This document shows, piece by piece, positions 41,302 through 50,212 of a stretch of DNA of 64,000 nucleotides. Both the position numbers and the translations under genes were made by a program. Source of the stretch: Amycolatopsis sp. GM8 (GTDB lineage Bacteria; Actinomycetota; Actinomycetes; Mycobacteriales; Pseudonocardiaceae); assembly GCF_021653975.1 (NCBI RefSeq), contig NZ_JAJKFK010000008.1, forward strand, positions 124,001-188,000, read 5' to 3'. The notes under the pieces are model-generated. The model made no database searches and had not been told where the DNA came from. It saw only the letters and a list, made by a program, of their open reading frames with translations. Within the stretch, counting starts at the first letter, position 1. The number at the start of each line of letters is the position of its first letter.

Positions 41302-42747
41302 TTAGTGCGTTCCGCTCAGGCAAGAGGGACAACCCGGCAGGCGCTCACCGTGATGGAGGAACTTCTTGTGGCGGGCCTCTTCTTCGAGCGGAGCAGGTAG
41401 GTCCGCGGTCAAGAGCGGCTGCTCCGGGAGCGCGTCGAGATCCACCAGGGCGCCATCCTTGATGACGGCGTGGATGCTCTGGTAGTTCTTGGCGCTCTGC
41501 AACGGATCCTTGTCGAGCACCACCATGTCGGCGATCTTGCCTGCTTCGAGTGTGCCGAGATCGTCGTCGACTTTGTACGCCTTCGCGATGTTGCGGGTCG
41601 CCGCGTGCAGCAGGGCCATCGGTGACATGCCCTTCTCTTCCATGGCCCGGAGCCAGACGAAGTGACCTGTCGCCATTCGGCCCAGGCCTTCGTCCTCGGG
41701 CAATCCCATCCAACTACCCTTGAGCATCGGCTCGTTCATGACTTCCGGAGCCAAGATGCCTCCGTCATTGGCGAGCAGAATGGTCGCCCCGGAGTTGATG
41801 AGGTTGCGGGCGTTGGCGTCCGAGGCCTTCCACATCGTCCACTCGAAGTCCGAAATGGACTCCTTCAGGACCTTCAGGCCGTTGTCGGTCAACGGAAAGA
41901 CGACGGCGCCGCAGTTGCCCCGCGCGAAGAGTTCGAGGGTCTCGCGGGGGATCTCGGTCGGTCCCGTCATGTTGCAATGCTGGACGAGGTCACAGCCCGC
42001 CTCGATCGCTATTCGCAAGCCCTCGACCGATCCCGTGTGGGCCTGTGCGGTCACCCCGGCACGATGGGCTTCCTCGACGATGGCGCGCTGCGTGCGCTCC
42101 GAGAATTCGATGAAGGCGCCGGCTGAGGTCCCGCCATGTTCGTTCGAGGCGTACTTGACGAAGTCGATTCCGCGCTCGATGTACGTGCGAACCTCTTTGC
42201 CGACCTCCTCGGGTGTCAACCACATCAGATGCCGGCCGGTGTTCTCCACCCAGGTCGCATTCACCCGGTCGACGAAATTGGTGCTTCCCACTCCCGGGAT
42301 CCGCTTGTCGAAATCATCGGAGAACGGGCCCTCGAATCCGATGATGTTGCCCGCGCAGCGAATACGACTGCCCGGGACGAGGCCCTGATCGATCCGGTCG
42401 CGGACCGCCATGAGCGCACGTCGTGGCCCCCAGGTGTCGAAGACGGTGGTCATGCCGCTCTTCAGAGCGACCTGTGCGGACTCGGTGATCAGCTCTTCGT
42501 AGCGCCCTTCATACTTTACGAGCGTCTCGAAGAGGGCGCTGACCAGGAGATGCACATTGGCGTTCAGTAGCCCGGGAATGATGAACTTCCCGCTGTAGTC
42601 GATGGTTTCGGCGTCCGCCGGAATCGGCAGGTCGCCGGGCCGGCCGATGGCCACAATGCGGCCGTTCTCGGTCAGGATCGCTTGACCTTCGACGCCCTTG
42701 TCGGAAACACCGTCGATGACGGTCGCGCCGGTCAACAGCAGTGACAT
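41302..42747 (-). CDS. Metal-dependent amidohydrolase (imidazolonepropionase/prolidase-like), NxH variant
   Basis: 481 residues from ATG 42747 with AAGGAAG ahead. It has the beta-strand cap start LLTGATVIDGVSDKG, then FIIPGLLNANVHLL, where the family normally reads GLINAHVHL. The first metal His is therefore Asn. The remaining ligands look intact: DFVKYASNE (Lys), VTAQAHTGSVEG (His), DLVQHCNMTG (His) and LLANDGGILAP (Asp). Members include Xaa-Pro/Xaa-Arg dipeptidases and N-acyl-amino-acid hydrolases. The C-terminal ~25 residues contain CPSC, an unusual Cys pair. In this operon a role in cleaving an N-acyl or peptide bond is likely. Confidence 0.8.
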   Translation of the reverse strand: MSLLLTGATVIDGVSDKGVEGQAILTENGRIVAIGRPGDLPIPADAETIDYSGKFIIPGLLNANVHLLVSALFETLVKYEGRYEELITESAQVALKSGMTTVFDTWGPRRALMAVRDRIDQGLVPGSRIRCAGNIIGFEGPFSDDFDKRIPGVGSTNFVDRVNATWVENTGRHLMWLTPEEVGKEVRTYIERGIDFVKYASNEHGGTSAGAFIEFSERTQRAIVEEAHRAGVTAQAHTGSVEGLRIAIEAGCDLVQHCNMTGPTEIPRETLELFARGNCGAVVFPLTDNGLKVLKESISDFEWTMWKASDANARNLINSGATILLANDGGILAPEVMNEPMLKGSWMGLPEDEGLGRMATGHFVWLRAMEEKGMSPMALLHAATRNIAKAYKVDDDLGTLEAGKIADMVVLDKDPLQSAKNYQSIHAVIKDGALVDLDALPEQPLLTADLPAPLEEEARHKKFLHHGERLPGCPSCLSGTH

Positions 42748-42811
42748 TGTCTTCCTTCCTGGTGGGCTGCCTCCGGTTTCCCGGACGCAGCAAGTCGAAT
42801 GGTCAATAGCG

Positions 42812-44215
42812 TCATACGCTGGCGATGCGCCGGGGAAGTGCGAGGCTCGCGGCGAGTGCCCCGACGCCGACCACGATCGATATGACGAAGATCGTGCCGA
42901 AGGCGGACCAGGTGGGCAAGGGCGTCCCCGTGATGAGGTCGCTCGCGAGGATGCTGCCCGACACCTGCGCGCCCAATGTCCCGCCCACGGAGCGCACGAC
43001 CAGGATGAAGCCGCTCGCACTGGCCACCCGCTCCGCGGGCACCGACGACGACACGATGTTCATCGCCTGGGTGAGCCCGATGCCGATGCCCAGTCCGGCC
43101 AGTCCCGAGGAAAGCGCCAGCATGGTGCCGTCGTGACGAGCGAGGAACAGGACTGCCGAGGAGGCCACGATCGGCACGCAGGACAGCACCATCACCGTCT
43201 TGGCGCCGAGTAGCCGTTCCAGCCGTCCGGTCAGGGTCGCCGAGGCGGCGCCGATCAGTCCCAGGGGGAGCAGGAGCAAGCCCGCCGTGGTCGGCGTCCC
43301 GCCGAGCCCGTAACCGGCGAGCGGTGGCGCGGCCACGATCGTCGGGAGAGAAAGGAAGACCGCGTACGTCGCCCAGCCGGCGGTGAACGCGACCACGCAG
43401 GTGACGATCACGGCTTTCCCGCCGACCCGAAGGTCGACCAGTGGTCGCTCGAGCCTCCGTTCGACCACTGTGAACGCGACCAGCAGCGCCACCCCCACAG
43501 CGGCGAGCACGAGGAACTTCGCCGACGACCATCCCCACGAGGGAGCCTCGGTGAGACTGATGAGCACCGCGAACAACCCGGCGCTGAGCAGAACCGCGCC
43601 CGCCCAGTCGACCTTGCCGTCGCCGCCGGCCGGAGTGGAGGGAAGCACCGCCGCGGCCACGAGGCCGAGGAGTACCAGCGCGGCCAGCGGGAGCCAGTAG
43701 AGCCAGTGGTACGACAGGACGGTCAACAGCGGGCCGGACACCAGCACGCCGGCGACCGAGCCCAGCCCGGACATGCCGATGATCAGCCCATTGCCGGTCC
43801 GCGCTTTCTCGGCGGACTGGGTGTCTCGCAGGATGCCGATCGCCAGCGGGGCGAAACCGAGCCCGGCACCTTGGAGGACCTGACCGATCGCGAGCACGAC
43901 GATCGAATTGGCGATGGCGCTGAGGAGCACTCCGGCCAGGACCACCCCCCACACGACGAGGAAGACCGTTTTCTTGTTGTGGATATCGGCCAGTCGTCCG
44001 ATCAGCGGAGTGCAGACCGCGCCGGACAGCAGCAGCCCGGTGAAGACCCAGGTGATCGAAGCGGTGGACGCGCCCACGCCTTGCTGGATCAGCGGCAGCG
44101 CCGGAACGAGCATCGATTCGAGCAGGTTCAGGACGAGTACCAGGCCGCCGAGGATGACCGTGGCGAGAGATCCGGTTCTGACTTGCGTTCCGACGGTGAG
44201 TGGGGACGTCGACAT
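42812..44215 (-). CDS. MFS transporter (DHA2-type, 14 helices)
   Basis: 467 residues from ATG 44215 behind AGGAGG. About fourteen hydrophobic segments are visible. Motif A appears as GRLADIHNKKTVFL after helix 2, and motif C-like GMSGLGSVAGVLVSGPLL after helix 4, both typical of proton-driven exporters. Residue GRLERLLGAKTVM marks the second-half motif A. Its place inside a peptide or amino-acid catabolic operon suggests transport of the substrate or a toxic intermediate rather than general drug efflux. Direction cannot be read from sequence. Confidence 0.85.
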   Translation of the reverse strand: MSTSPLTVGTQVRTGSLATVILGGLVLVLNLLESMLVPALPLIQQGVGASTASITWVFTGLLLSGAVCTPLIGRLADIHNKKTVFLVVWGVVLAGVLLSAIANSIVVLAIGQVLQGAGLGFAPLAIGILRDTQSAEKARTGNGLIIGMSGLGSVAGVLVSGPLLTVLSYHWLYWLPLAALVLLGLVAAAVLPSTPAGGDGKVDWAGAVLLSAGLFAVLISLTEAPSWGWSSAKFLVLAAVGVALLVAFTVVERRLERPLVDLRVGGKAVIVTCVVAFTAGWATYAVFLSLPTIVAAPPLAGYGLGGTPTTAGLLLLPLGLIGAASATLTGRLERLLGAKTVMVLSCVPIVASSAVLFLARHDGTMLALSSGLAGLGIGIGLTQAMNIVSSSVPAERVASASGFILVVRSVGGTLGAQVSGSILASDLITGTPLPTWSAFGTIFVISIVVGVGALAASLALPRRIASV

Positions 44216-44295
44216 TGACAGCCTCCTGAGGAGAGAGCGAACTGGTGGGGGGTGGGGACCAGATACGGCTGCGGAACGGAACTTGCGGGTGTCGA

Positions 44296-45708
44296 TCAGC
44301 TGATCTTGGGGAGGAAGCGGAGCCCGGTGTGGATGCCGTGCGGTCGTCCGGGCACCGGAGGGAGGTCGGCGAGTTGGGTGATCCGGCCGTAGAAGCCGGC
44401 CGCGGTTCGCGGGTCGGCCTCTTCGGGCACGAAGAGGCCGGGGGCCGCCGGCACATAGGTGGCGCTGGACGAGCTGGGCGCTCCGTAGGCGCCCAGGATG
44501 CGTTCCAGTTCCTCGTCGTAGAACGGGGCAGTCGTGTGCACGAGCAGCTTGCCGTCGCGGACACTGATGTTCTTGTTGATGTGGAAGGCGGCGTACTCGC
44601 CGCCCATTGCGGGGTCGATCTGTGCAGGGGCTCCGCTGAATGACGCGGCGGCCTGCTGCCCGGTGAGGTGCTCGACGACGGTGGTGTGCAGCGTGTCATT
44701 GAGCAATGCGTTGGAGCCGCTGACGAAACTGACGATGACGGCGTCGTGTTCGGGGACGATGCAGAAGCTCGACGTGCCTCCCGGGGAACCGCCGCCGTGC
44801 CAGGCAGCCGTCGTCCCGGCGATGGGATCCAGCCACCAGCCGAGGCCGATAGGCGGCGCCGAGGGGAGCCCGAGGTCGAAGGTCGGGGTTAGCATCGCCG
44901 CCGCGAGCTCCTGCGACAGCACCCGCTCGCCAGTAGGGGCGAGGCCACCGGCCAGGTGCATGCGGCCGAAAGCGATCATGTCGTCGACCGTCACGATCGG
45001 TGTCGCGCCGGCCCCGGCGGCGGATTCGGGCAGGCTGAACATCGACGTGGCCCGCAGTGCGCCTGGTTCGTCGGCCGGGAGCGCGCCGATGGCGGTGCGG
45101 CGCAAGAACGCCTGGGTTTGCACCGCGGTGGCGTCGTTCATGCCGCACGGGTCGAAGAGCTCGGTCTGGATTGCCGTCTCGTAGGGAAGCCCGGTTTGCT
45201 CCTCGATGATCCGTGCGGCGAGGACGAAGCCGGGGTTGGAGTAATGAATGCCCGTGCCCGGCTCGAACAGGCAGCCGAAGTCACGCAGCTGGGCGACGTA
45301 GGACTTGGTGGCGTCGCGGCCTCGTACGCCGGAGGGCATCAGGTCGTCGGAGTCGATGCCGTTGGTGTGGTTGACCAGCATCCGCACGGTGATCGCGTCG
45401 GCGGCATCGGAGTCGGCGAGAATGAACTCGGGAATGTACCGGCGGGCCGGTGCGTCCAGATCCACGGTGCCGTTGTCCACCAGCCGCAGCAGGGCGGTTG
45501 TCGTGAGCACCTTGGTGACCGAGCCGAGCAGCCATCCGGTGTCGGTGGTGAATTCCTGGCCCGTATTGAGGTTCGCACTGCCGTGCGCGAGCGAGAACTG
45601 GTCGCCGCCCACCGCGACGCCGATCACCGCCCCGGCGACACCGGTCGCCGCGGATTGGGCGTCGAGGAGTTCGGCGATGTCCTTGCGCAATGAATCCAGA
45701 TCAGCCAT
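44296..45708 (-). CDS. Class C beta-lactamase-fold serine hydrolase
   Basis: 470 residues from ATG 45708 (AAGGAAA ahead). The active-site SxxK is Ser63-Val-Thr-Lys66 (GSVTKVLTTTALLRLVD). The second motif is YSNPGF (Tyr-Ser-Asn), and the third is AWHGGGSPGGTSS in place of KTG. No signal peptide is visible, so it is cytoplasmic, unlike secreted AmpC. Relatives include D-aminopeptidases, D-esterases and EstB-like hydrolases. The ~90-residue C-terminal extension after LLNDTLHTTVVEHL is like the lipocalin-type tail of some D-aminopeptidases. Context with DadA, RidA and a dipeptidase favours a D-amino-acid amide or peptide substrate. Confidence 0.8.
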   Translation of the reverse strand: MADLDSLRKDIAELLDAQSAATGVAGAVIGVAVGGDQFSLAHGSANLNTGQEFTTDTGWLLGSVTKVLTTTALLRLVDNGTVDLDAPARRYIPEFILADSDAADAITVRMLVNHTNGIDSDDLMPSGVRGRDATKSYVAQLRDFGCLFEPGTGIHYSNPGFVLAARIIEEQTGLPYETAIQTELFDPCGMNDATAVQTQAFLRRTAIGALPADEPGALRATSMFSLPESAAGAGATPIVTVDDMIAFGRMHLAGGLAPTGERVLSQELAAAMLTPTFDLGLPSAPPIGLGWWLDPIAGTTAAWHGGGSPGGTSSFCIVPEHDAVIVSFVSGSNALLNDTLHTTVVEHLTGQQAAASFSGAPAQIDPAMGGEYAAFHINKNISVRDGKLLVHTTAPFYDEELERILGAYGAPSSSSATYVPAAPGLFVPEEADPRTAAGFYGRITQLADLPPVPGRPHGIHTGLRFLPKIS

Positions 45709-45757
45709 GGGATTTTCCTTATGACGGGCAGTGAGTGGGAAGGGAAAGCACGTCCGG

Positions 45758-46750
45758 TTAGCGCCATACGGCCGCGGCGACGCGGCGGAAGTTCTCCCCG
45801 AGGATCGCGCGCACGTCGGAATCGCTGTACCCGTGCCGGGTCAGGACCTCCGAAAGCTCACGCAGCTGGCGTGGATGAACGAACCCGATCGGTGCCCCGT
45901 CGCTCGGCAGGTAGTTGCCGTCGGCCGGGAAGGAGTCCGGGTCGTCTTTGATGAAACCGTTGGCCTCGGCCTGGTCGAACACGTAGTCCAGGCCGATCCC
46001 GACGTGGTCGATTCCCGCGACGCCCACCGCGTAGTCGACCGCCCGGAAGAGATCCTCGGTCGCCGTGACGTTGTCCCCGAGGAAGATCCCGACGCCGTTG
46101 ATGCCGATGACACCGCCGGTCCGGGCGCATTCCCGCAGCTGGTCGTCGTCGATGTTGCGAGGATGCCGGTGGACGCCCGACGGGACCGAGTGGGAGAAGA
46201 TCACCGGCGACGTCGAGTGCTCGAACAGATCGAAGGTGGTCCGGCGAGCGCAGTGGGTGGCGTCGACGACCATCCCGACGCGGTTCATTTCACGCACCAC
46301 ATCGCGGCCGAAGGCGGTCAGGCCGTCCTCCGGATCGCCGTGACAGCCACCGCCGGCCCGGTTCGGCACGTTGTAGGCGATCAGCATGGTGCGGACACCG
46401 AGCTGGTAGTAGGTCTCGACCAGGCCGACCTTGCCGTCCAGCCCCTCGGTGCCTTCCAGATCGAAGGCCACGGCCAGTTTTCCCGCTTCCTTGGCCTTCG
46501 ACACTTCCTGGGCGGTTCCGGCGAGCGTTGTCCAGGAGGGGTTGTCGAGAATCTGCCCGCGGAAGTTCATCAATGTCTCGAGCGTGTCCTGCCACGGACC
46601 GTCCATTCCGACGTTCACGGAGACGAAATCGAACCCGGCCCGGACGTACTCGTGCAGGTCGTCGATCGTGGAATTCCGGTGCAGGGGAAGGCAACCGTGC
46701 TGGTCCCAGACCAGCGCCGCATCGAAGCCGGGAGTGTTCTCGGTGATCAT
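45758..46750 (-). CDS. M19 (renal dipeptidase-type) dipeptidase, HxC variant
   Basis: 330 residues from ATG 46750, overlapping the oxidase stop (ATGA). The fold is shown by VAFDLEGTEGLDG (bridging Glu), MVVDATHCARRT and VIFSHSVPSGVHRHPRN (His ligands), and DHVGIGLDYVFDQ. At the N-terminus the normal DGHNDLP metal motif reads WDQHGCLPL, so the first Asp ligand of HxD is Cys. The family hydrolyses dipeptides, including those with a C-terminal D-residue, and opens some beta-lactams. In this operon it would release a D-amino acid for the DadA-type oxidases. Confidence 0.82.
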   Translation of the reverse strand: MITENTPGFDAALVWDQHGCLPLHRNSTIDDLHEYVRAGFDFVSVNVGMDGPWQDTLETLMNFRGQILDNPSWTTLAGTAQEVSKAKEAGKLAVAFDLEGTEGLDGKVGLVETYYQLGVRTMLIAYNVPNRAGGGCHGDPEDGLTAFGRDVVREMNRVGMVVDATHCARRTTFDLFEHSTSPVIFSHSVPSGVHRHPRNIDDDQLRECARTGGVIGINGVGIFLGDNVTATEDLFRAVDYAVGVAGIDHVGIGLDYVFDQAEANGFIKDDPDSFPADGNYLPSDGAPIGFVHPRQLRELSEVLTRHGYSDSDVRAILGENFRRVAAAVWR

Positions 46751-48018
46751 CCGCTTTGCCTCCGGCTCTTCGGGAATCGCTGGGGTGAGAACGGCCGCAG
46801 GACACCGGGGGACCTGCCCGTGATCATGAACTCGGCGAGCGCTTCCCCCGTCGCCGGAGCGAGGGTTATCCCGAGCATGGCGTGCCCGGTGGAGACATAG
46901 ACGTTGTCGTAGTGGGCCGATTTGCCGATGACCGGAAGGCCGTCGTAGGTGAGGGGACGCATCCCGCTCCAGACGTCCTCCATCGGCCCGGAGGCCCAAT
47001 CACCCAGGTAGGCCTGGGCCTGCTTGGCGATCGAGCTGACCTTGCGCCGGTGGATCCGTTCGTTGAGACCGCTCAGTTCCATCGTCCCGGCGACGCGGGT
47101 GCTGTCCTGATAGGAGCTGACTCCGATCTTCGACTCGCCGAAGTACAAGGCGTGCTTCGGCGGGGTCTCCGGGCGCAAGGTGAAGCTGTATCCCTTGGCC
47201 CCCTGTACCGGCACGTTCAGGCCGAGCTTGCGGGCCAGCGGGTTCGTCCATGCTCCCGCGGCCAGCAGGACTTGGTCGGTCTCGATGCGTTCTCCGTGCG
47301 AGAGCGCGGCCACGACCCGGTTGCCCCTGGTCTCGAAACCGGTGACTTCACGATGTTCGTGGATGACCGCGTTGTTGTCGCGCAACCGGTCCGCGAGCCC
47401 CCGGGTGAGCGTCTGCGGGTCCACGTGTCGTTCGGCCGCGAGCAGGAAACCGGCCGACACCCGTGGCGAGAGAGCCGGCTCGAGTTGCCGTATAGCGGAC
47501 GAGTCGAGGGGGACTTCGGGCACGTCATAGCCGAACTTGGTCAGCTCCCGCAGTGCCGCGAGCTCGTGCTCCGCGCCGCTCTCGGTCAGGAAGGCGAACA
47601 ACAGGCCGCTCTTCCACATCGAGAACTTGACCTCGTCCTTGAGTAGTTCGTCGAAGAGCGGCATCGTCCTCAGGTTGAGCTCCGCCATCGCCGCCAGCCC
47701 CGCTTGGTGATCGCGGCGGTTGCAGTACCTCCAGAAGCGCCACAACCACAGCGTCAGCGCCGGATCGAACCGGGGCGGGATGAACAACGGCGAGCTCGGT
47801 CTGACGATGTTCCGCAGGCTGTAGCTCCGGACGCCCGGAGCCGGAATCGGGGCGGACAGCGCTGGCGTGATCCAGCCGGCGTTGCCGCGCGAGGCCGCGT
47901 CGCCGACCTGGCCACGTTCCAGGATGACGACGTCGGCGCCCTCGCGCCGCAGGAAATACCCGGCCGCGAGCCCGATGGCGCCGCCACCCACGATGACTAC
48001 TCGCTCACTGACTGGCAT
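46747..48018 (-). CDS. DadA-like FAD-dependent D-amino-acid dehydrogenase
   Basis: 423 residues from ATG 48018. The frame also opens at ATG 48060, but that lies at the predicted transcription start and has no ribosome site. VVIVGGGAIGLAAGYFLRREGADVVILER, read in parts, is the FAD motif. GDAASRGNAGWITPALSAPIPAPG is the DadA signature, and MLGITLAPATGEALAEFM ends the fold. Paralogous to the 40027 protein at the far end of the operon. First gene of the operon, divergent from the XRE-cupin regulator. Confidence 0.85.
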   Translation of the reverse strand: MPVSERVVIVGGGAIGLAAGYFLRREGADVVILERGQVGDAASRGNAGWITPALSAPIPAPGVRSYSLRNIVRPSSPLFIPPRFDPALTLWLWRFWRYCNRRDHQAGLAAMAELNLRTMPLFDELLKDEVKFSMWKSGLLFAFLTESGAEHELAALRELTKFGYDVPEVPLDSSAIRQLEPALSPRVSAGFLLAAERHVDPQTLTRGLADRLRDNNAVIHEHREVTGFETRGNRVVAALSHGERIETDQVLLAAGAWTNPLARKLGLNVPVQGAKGYSFTLRPETPPKHALYFGESKIGVSSYQDSTRVAGTMELSGLNERIHRRKVSSIAKQAQAYLGDWASGPMEDVWSGMRPLTYDGLPVIGKSAHYDNVYVSTGHAMLGITLAPATGEALAEFMITGRSPGVLRPFSPQRFPKSRRQSG

Positions 48019-48058
48019 GGCGTCCCTGACACTCCATAGTTCTCGTTGAGATTTCTTC

Positions 48059-48086
48059 ATTCTGTTGAAAATGTCTCGGCTGTCAA
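48059..48086 (-). promoter_or_regulatory. Predicted promoter of the D-amino-acid/peptide operon
   Basis: On the minus strand, -35 TTGACA (complement of 48081-48086) and -10 CAGAAT (complement of 48059-48064) are 16 bases apart. Transcription would begin near 48052, which favours ATG 48018 as the start of the first gene. Confidence 0.5.
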
Positions 48087-48263
48087 GCCCCCTCCGCGGG
48101 TTCAGGTGCTCAGCTGCGCCGGCCGTCGCGGAACAGGCTCGCTGCTACGATGACCAAGGCCGTGGGTCAGAGCAGACGCAAGCACGCGTCTTCTTCTGAC
48201 TCCCCAATCGTCGAGTCGGAGTGTTCAAGTCTCATGGTGCGGAGGACCGAAGAGGAACCCGCC

Positions 48264-48827
48264 GTGACCCCTCCCAACGAGGAACGGCAACGACGCCTCG
48301 GGGAACGACTTCGCCGGCTCCGCCACCTTCGTAAACTGACCATCGAGCAGGTAGCCGGCGAAGTCGACCTGTCCATGTCCTTTCTGAGCATGCTCGAACG
48401 CGGGCAGGCGGACATTTCGCTTTCGCGATTCTCCCGGTTGGCGGATTTCTACAAGATCAGCGCCAGCGAACTGCTCGTCGAGGACGAGACCGGTGCTGGT
48501 CCGACCATTGTCGAACCCGAGCGCTTGCAGCTGATCGATCGCGGCGAGGGCGTCACGTATCGGCTCCTGCAAAGCGACTACTCCGGTGCGCAGGCCGTGC
48601 TTGTCACGCTCGAGCCGGGCGCGTCGTTCCGCGACGTTCTGGCACACAAGGGCCGCGATTTCGGATGGGTGATCTCCGGTGAGCTTGTTTTGCTCTACAG
48701 CGACCGAGAGTATGTCATCGAAGCGCGGCAATTCGTGGAATACGACGCCAGCAAACCGCATGCGCTCCGCAACGATGGTGAACAGCGCGCGGAGATGATC
48801 GCATTCATGAATTCGCCCTACTGGTAG
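48264..48827 (+). CDS. XRE-family regulator with cupin sensor domain
   Basis: 187 residues from GTG 48264, preferred because AGAGGAA lies ahead and the HTH starts directly after. The frame extends to ATG 48150, with ATG 48234 in between. HTH_3 is seen in LRRLRHLRKLTIEQVAGEVDL, then SMSFLSMLERGQADISLSRFSRLADFY, in parts. The C-terminal cupin contains VLVTLEPGASFRD, HKGRDFGWVISGELVLL and FVEYDASKPHALRN. This architecture (PuuR/SinR-cupin) often senses amino acids or polyamines and represses catabolic operons. It lies divergent from the D-amino-acid/peptide operon, its likely target. The stop overlaps the convergent MFS stop by ten bases. Confidence 0.82.
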   Translation: MTPPNEERQRRLGERLRRLRHLRKLTIEQVAGEVDLSMSFLSMLERGQADISLSRFSRLADFYKISASELLVEDETGAGPTIVEPERLQLIDRGEGVTYRLLQSDYSGAQAVLVTLEPGASFRDVLAHKGRDFGWVISGELVLLYSDREYVIEARQFVEYDASKPHALRNDGEQRAEMIAFMNSPYW

Positions 48828-50212
48828 GACGGGACGCGTTCAGCCCGGAGCGACAGCAGCGAAGAGGCGAACAGCAGCACGGCGATGAGGATCGACACCG
48901 CGGTGATCGCAGCCGTCGACCCGTACGCGCCGGCGGCCGAGTAGTAGATGCCCCCGATGATCGCGACCGAGAGGGCGGCGCTGATCTGCAGGGTCGCGTT
49001 GACCAGACCGCTGGCCAGGCCGGCGAACGCGCGCGGGATGTGGGTGACCGTGATGCGGATCAGCGAAGGCAGGGCGAGCCCCTGACCGAAGCCGATGAGC
49101 GCCAGCGGTGCGGCGGCCCACGGTGTCCGGCCGAGCGTGGCGACGAGCACGGCGAACGCGAGGAAGTCGATGGTTTCCAGGCACAGGCCCAGGGCGGCGA
49201 TCCGGCGCGGCATGACCCGCATCAGGTGCGGCACGGTCAGCGGTCCGATCAGGAAACCGATGCCCAGCGGCAGGATGTCCAGGCTCGCCTGGAGCGGGGT
49301 GCGGCCGGCGGCCTGCTCGTGTTCGGAGAAGATCAGGAAGAACGCGGCGATCGAGTAGAACAGGGCGACCGACACCAGTGCGATCCGCACGCCAGGCGCG
49401 GTGAGTGCTTTGGGTGGTATCAGGGGCATGACGCGATGTCCGCCGAGGGTGGACTCGTAGCGCCAGAACCGGTACAGCAGGCCGGCGGCGACGACGAGCA
49501 GAACGAAGCACCACGTGGGCCAGTCCAGGGCGCGCCCCTCGACCAGCGGGATGACGATCCCGGCCAGACCGGTGAAGAGCAGGACGGCGCCGACCCAGTC
49601 GAGTTTCTCCGCGCCCCGGGTGTGCGGGTCGCGCAGGAACAGGCTGCCCAGCAAGGCAAGGGCGGCGACGGGCAGGTTGATGAGGAAGATCGCCCGCCAG
49701 CCCAGGCCCCAGACATTGGCGGTGACGAGGAGTCCGCCCAGGGACTGGCCGATGACGGCGGCGAGTCCGACGGTCGCACCGTGGAAGCCCAGGGCGATCG
49801 TCTGCTCCCGGCCATCGAGGCTGGCGCGGATGAGCGCCAGGGACTGCGGCGCCATCAATGCGGCGGTGAGACCTTGCAGGATGCGCCCGGCGACAAGCAG
49901 CCACGGCTCGCCGGCCGAACCGCACAGCAGCGAGGCAAGCGCGAACCCGATGAGGCCGACGAGAAAAGCTCGCCGTCGCCCGTACAGATCGCCGAGACGG
50001 CCACCGAGTGTGAGTGCCACGGCGTAGGTGGCGGCGTAACTGGCCACGATCTGCTGGCCCAGACTGTCGCCGCCGCCGAGGTCGTCCTGAATCGAAGGGA
50101 TGGCGAGATTGACGATGAAGAAATCCAATGGCGGCAACAATGTGCCGGCCAGCAGCGTGACTACGCCCACCCACGTACGGGCCGAGGTACGTGCTGTCAA
50201 AGTCGAAGTCAC
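48818..50212 (-). CDS. MFS drug-efflux-type transporter (DHA2)
   Basis: 464 residues from GTG 50212, which overlaps the TetR stop as GTGA. It starts VTLLAGTLLPPLDFFIVNLAIPSI, a DHA2 helix 1 with the typical FIVNVALP-like motif D. GGRLGDLYGRRRAFL is motif A, and ATVGLAAVIGQSLGGLL lies in the motif C region. About fourteen hydrophobic helices. It belongs to the EmrB/QacA-like exporters usually repressed by a neighbouring TetR protein, as here. The substrate is unknown; self-protection against a toxic organic compound fits the setting. Confidence 0.87.
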   Translation of the reverse strand: MTSTLTARTSARTWVGVVTLLAGTLLPPLDFFIVNLAIPSIQDDLGGGDSLGQQIVASYAATYAVALTLGGRLGDLYGRRRAFLVGLIGFALASLLCGSAGEPWLLVAGRILQGLTAALMAPQSLALIRASLDGREQTIALGFHGATVGLAAVIGQSLGGLLVTANVWGLGWRAIFLINLPVAALALLGSLFLRDPHTRGAEKLDWVGAVLLFTGLAGIVIPLVEGRALDWPTWCFVLLVVAAGLLYRFWRYESTLGGHRVMPLIPPKALTAPGVRIALVSVALFYSIAAFFLIFSEHEQAAGRTPLQASLDILPLGIGFLIGPLTVPHLMRVMPRRIAALGLCLETIDFLAFAVLVATLGRTPWAAAPLALIGFGQGLALPSLIRITVTHIPRAFAGLASGLVNATLQISAALSVAIIGGIYYSAAGAYGSTAAITAVSILIAVLLFASSLLSLRAERVPSYQ

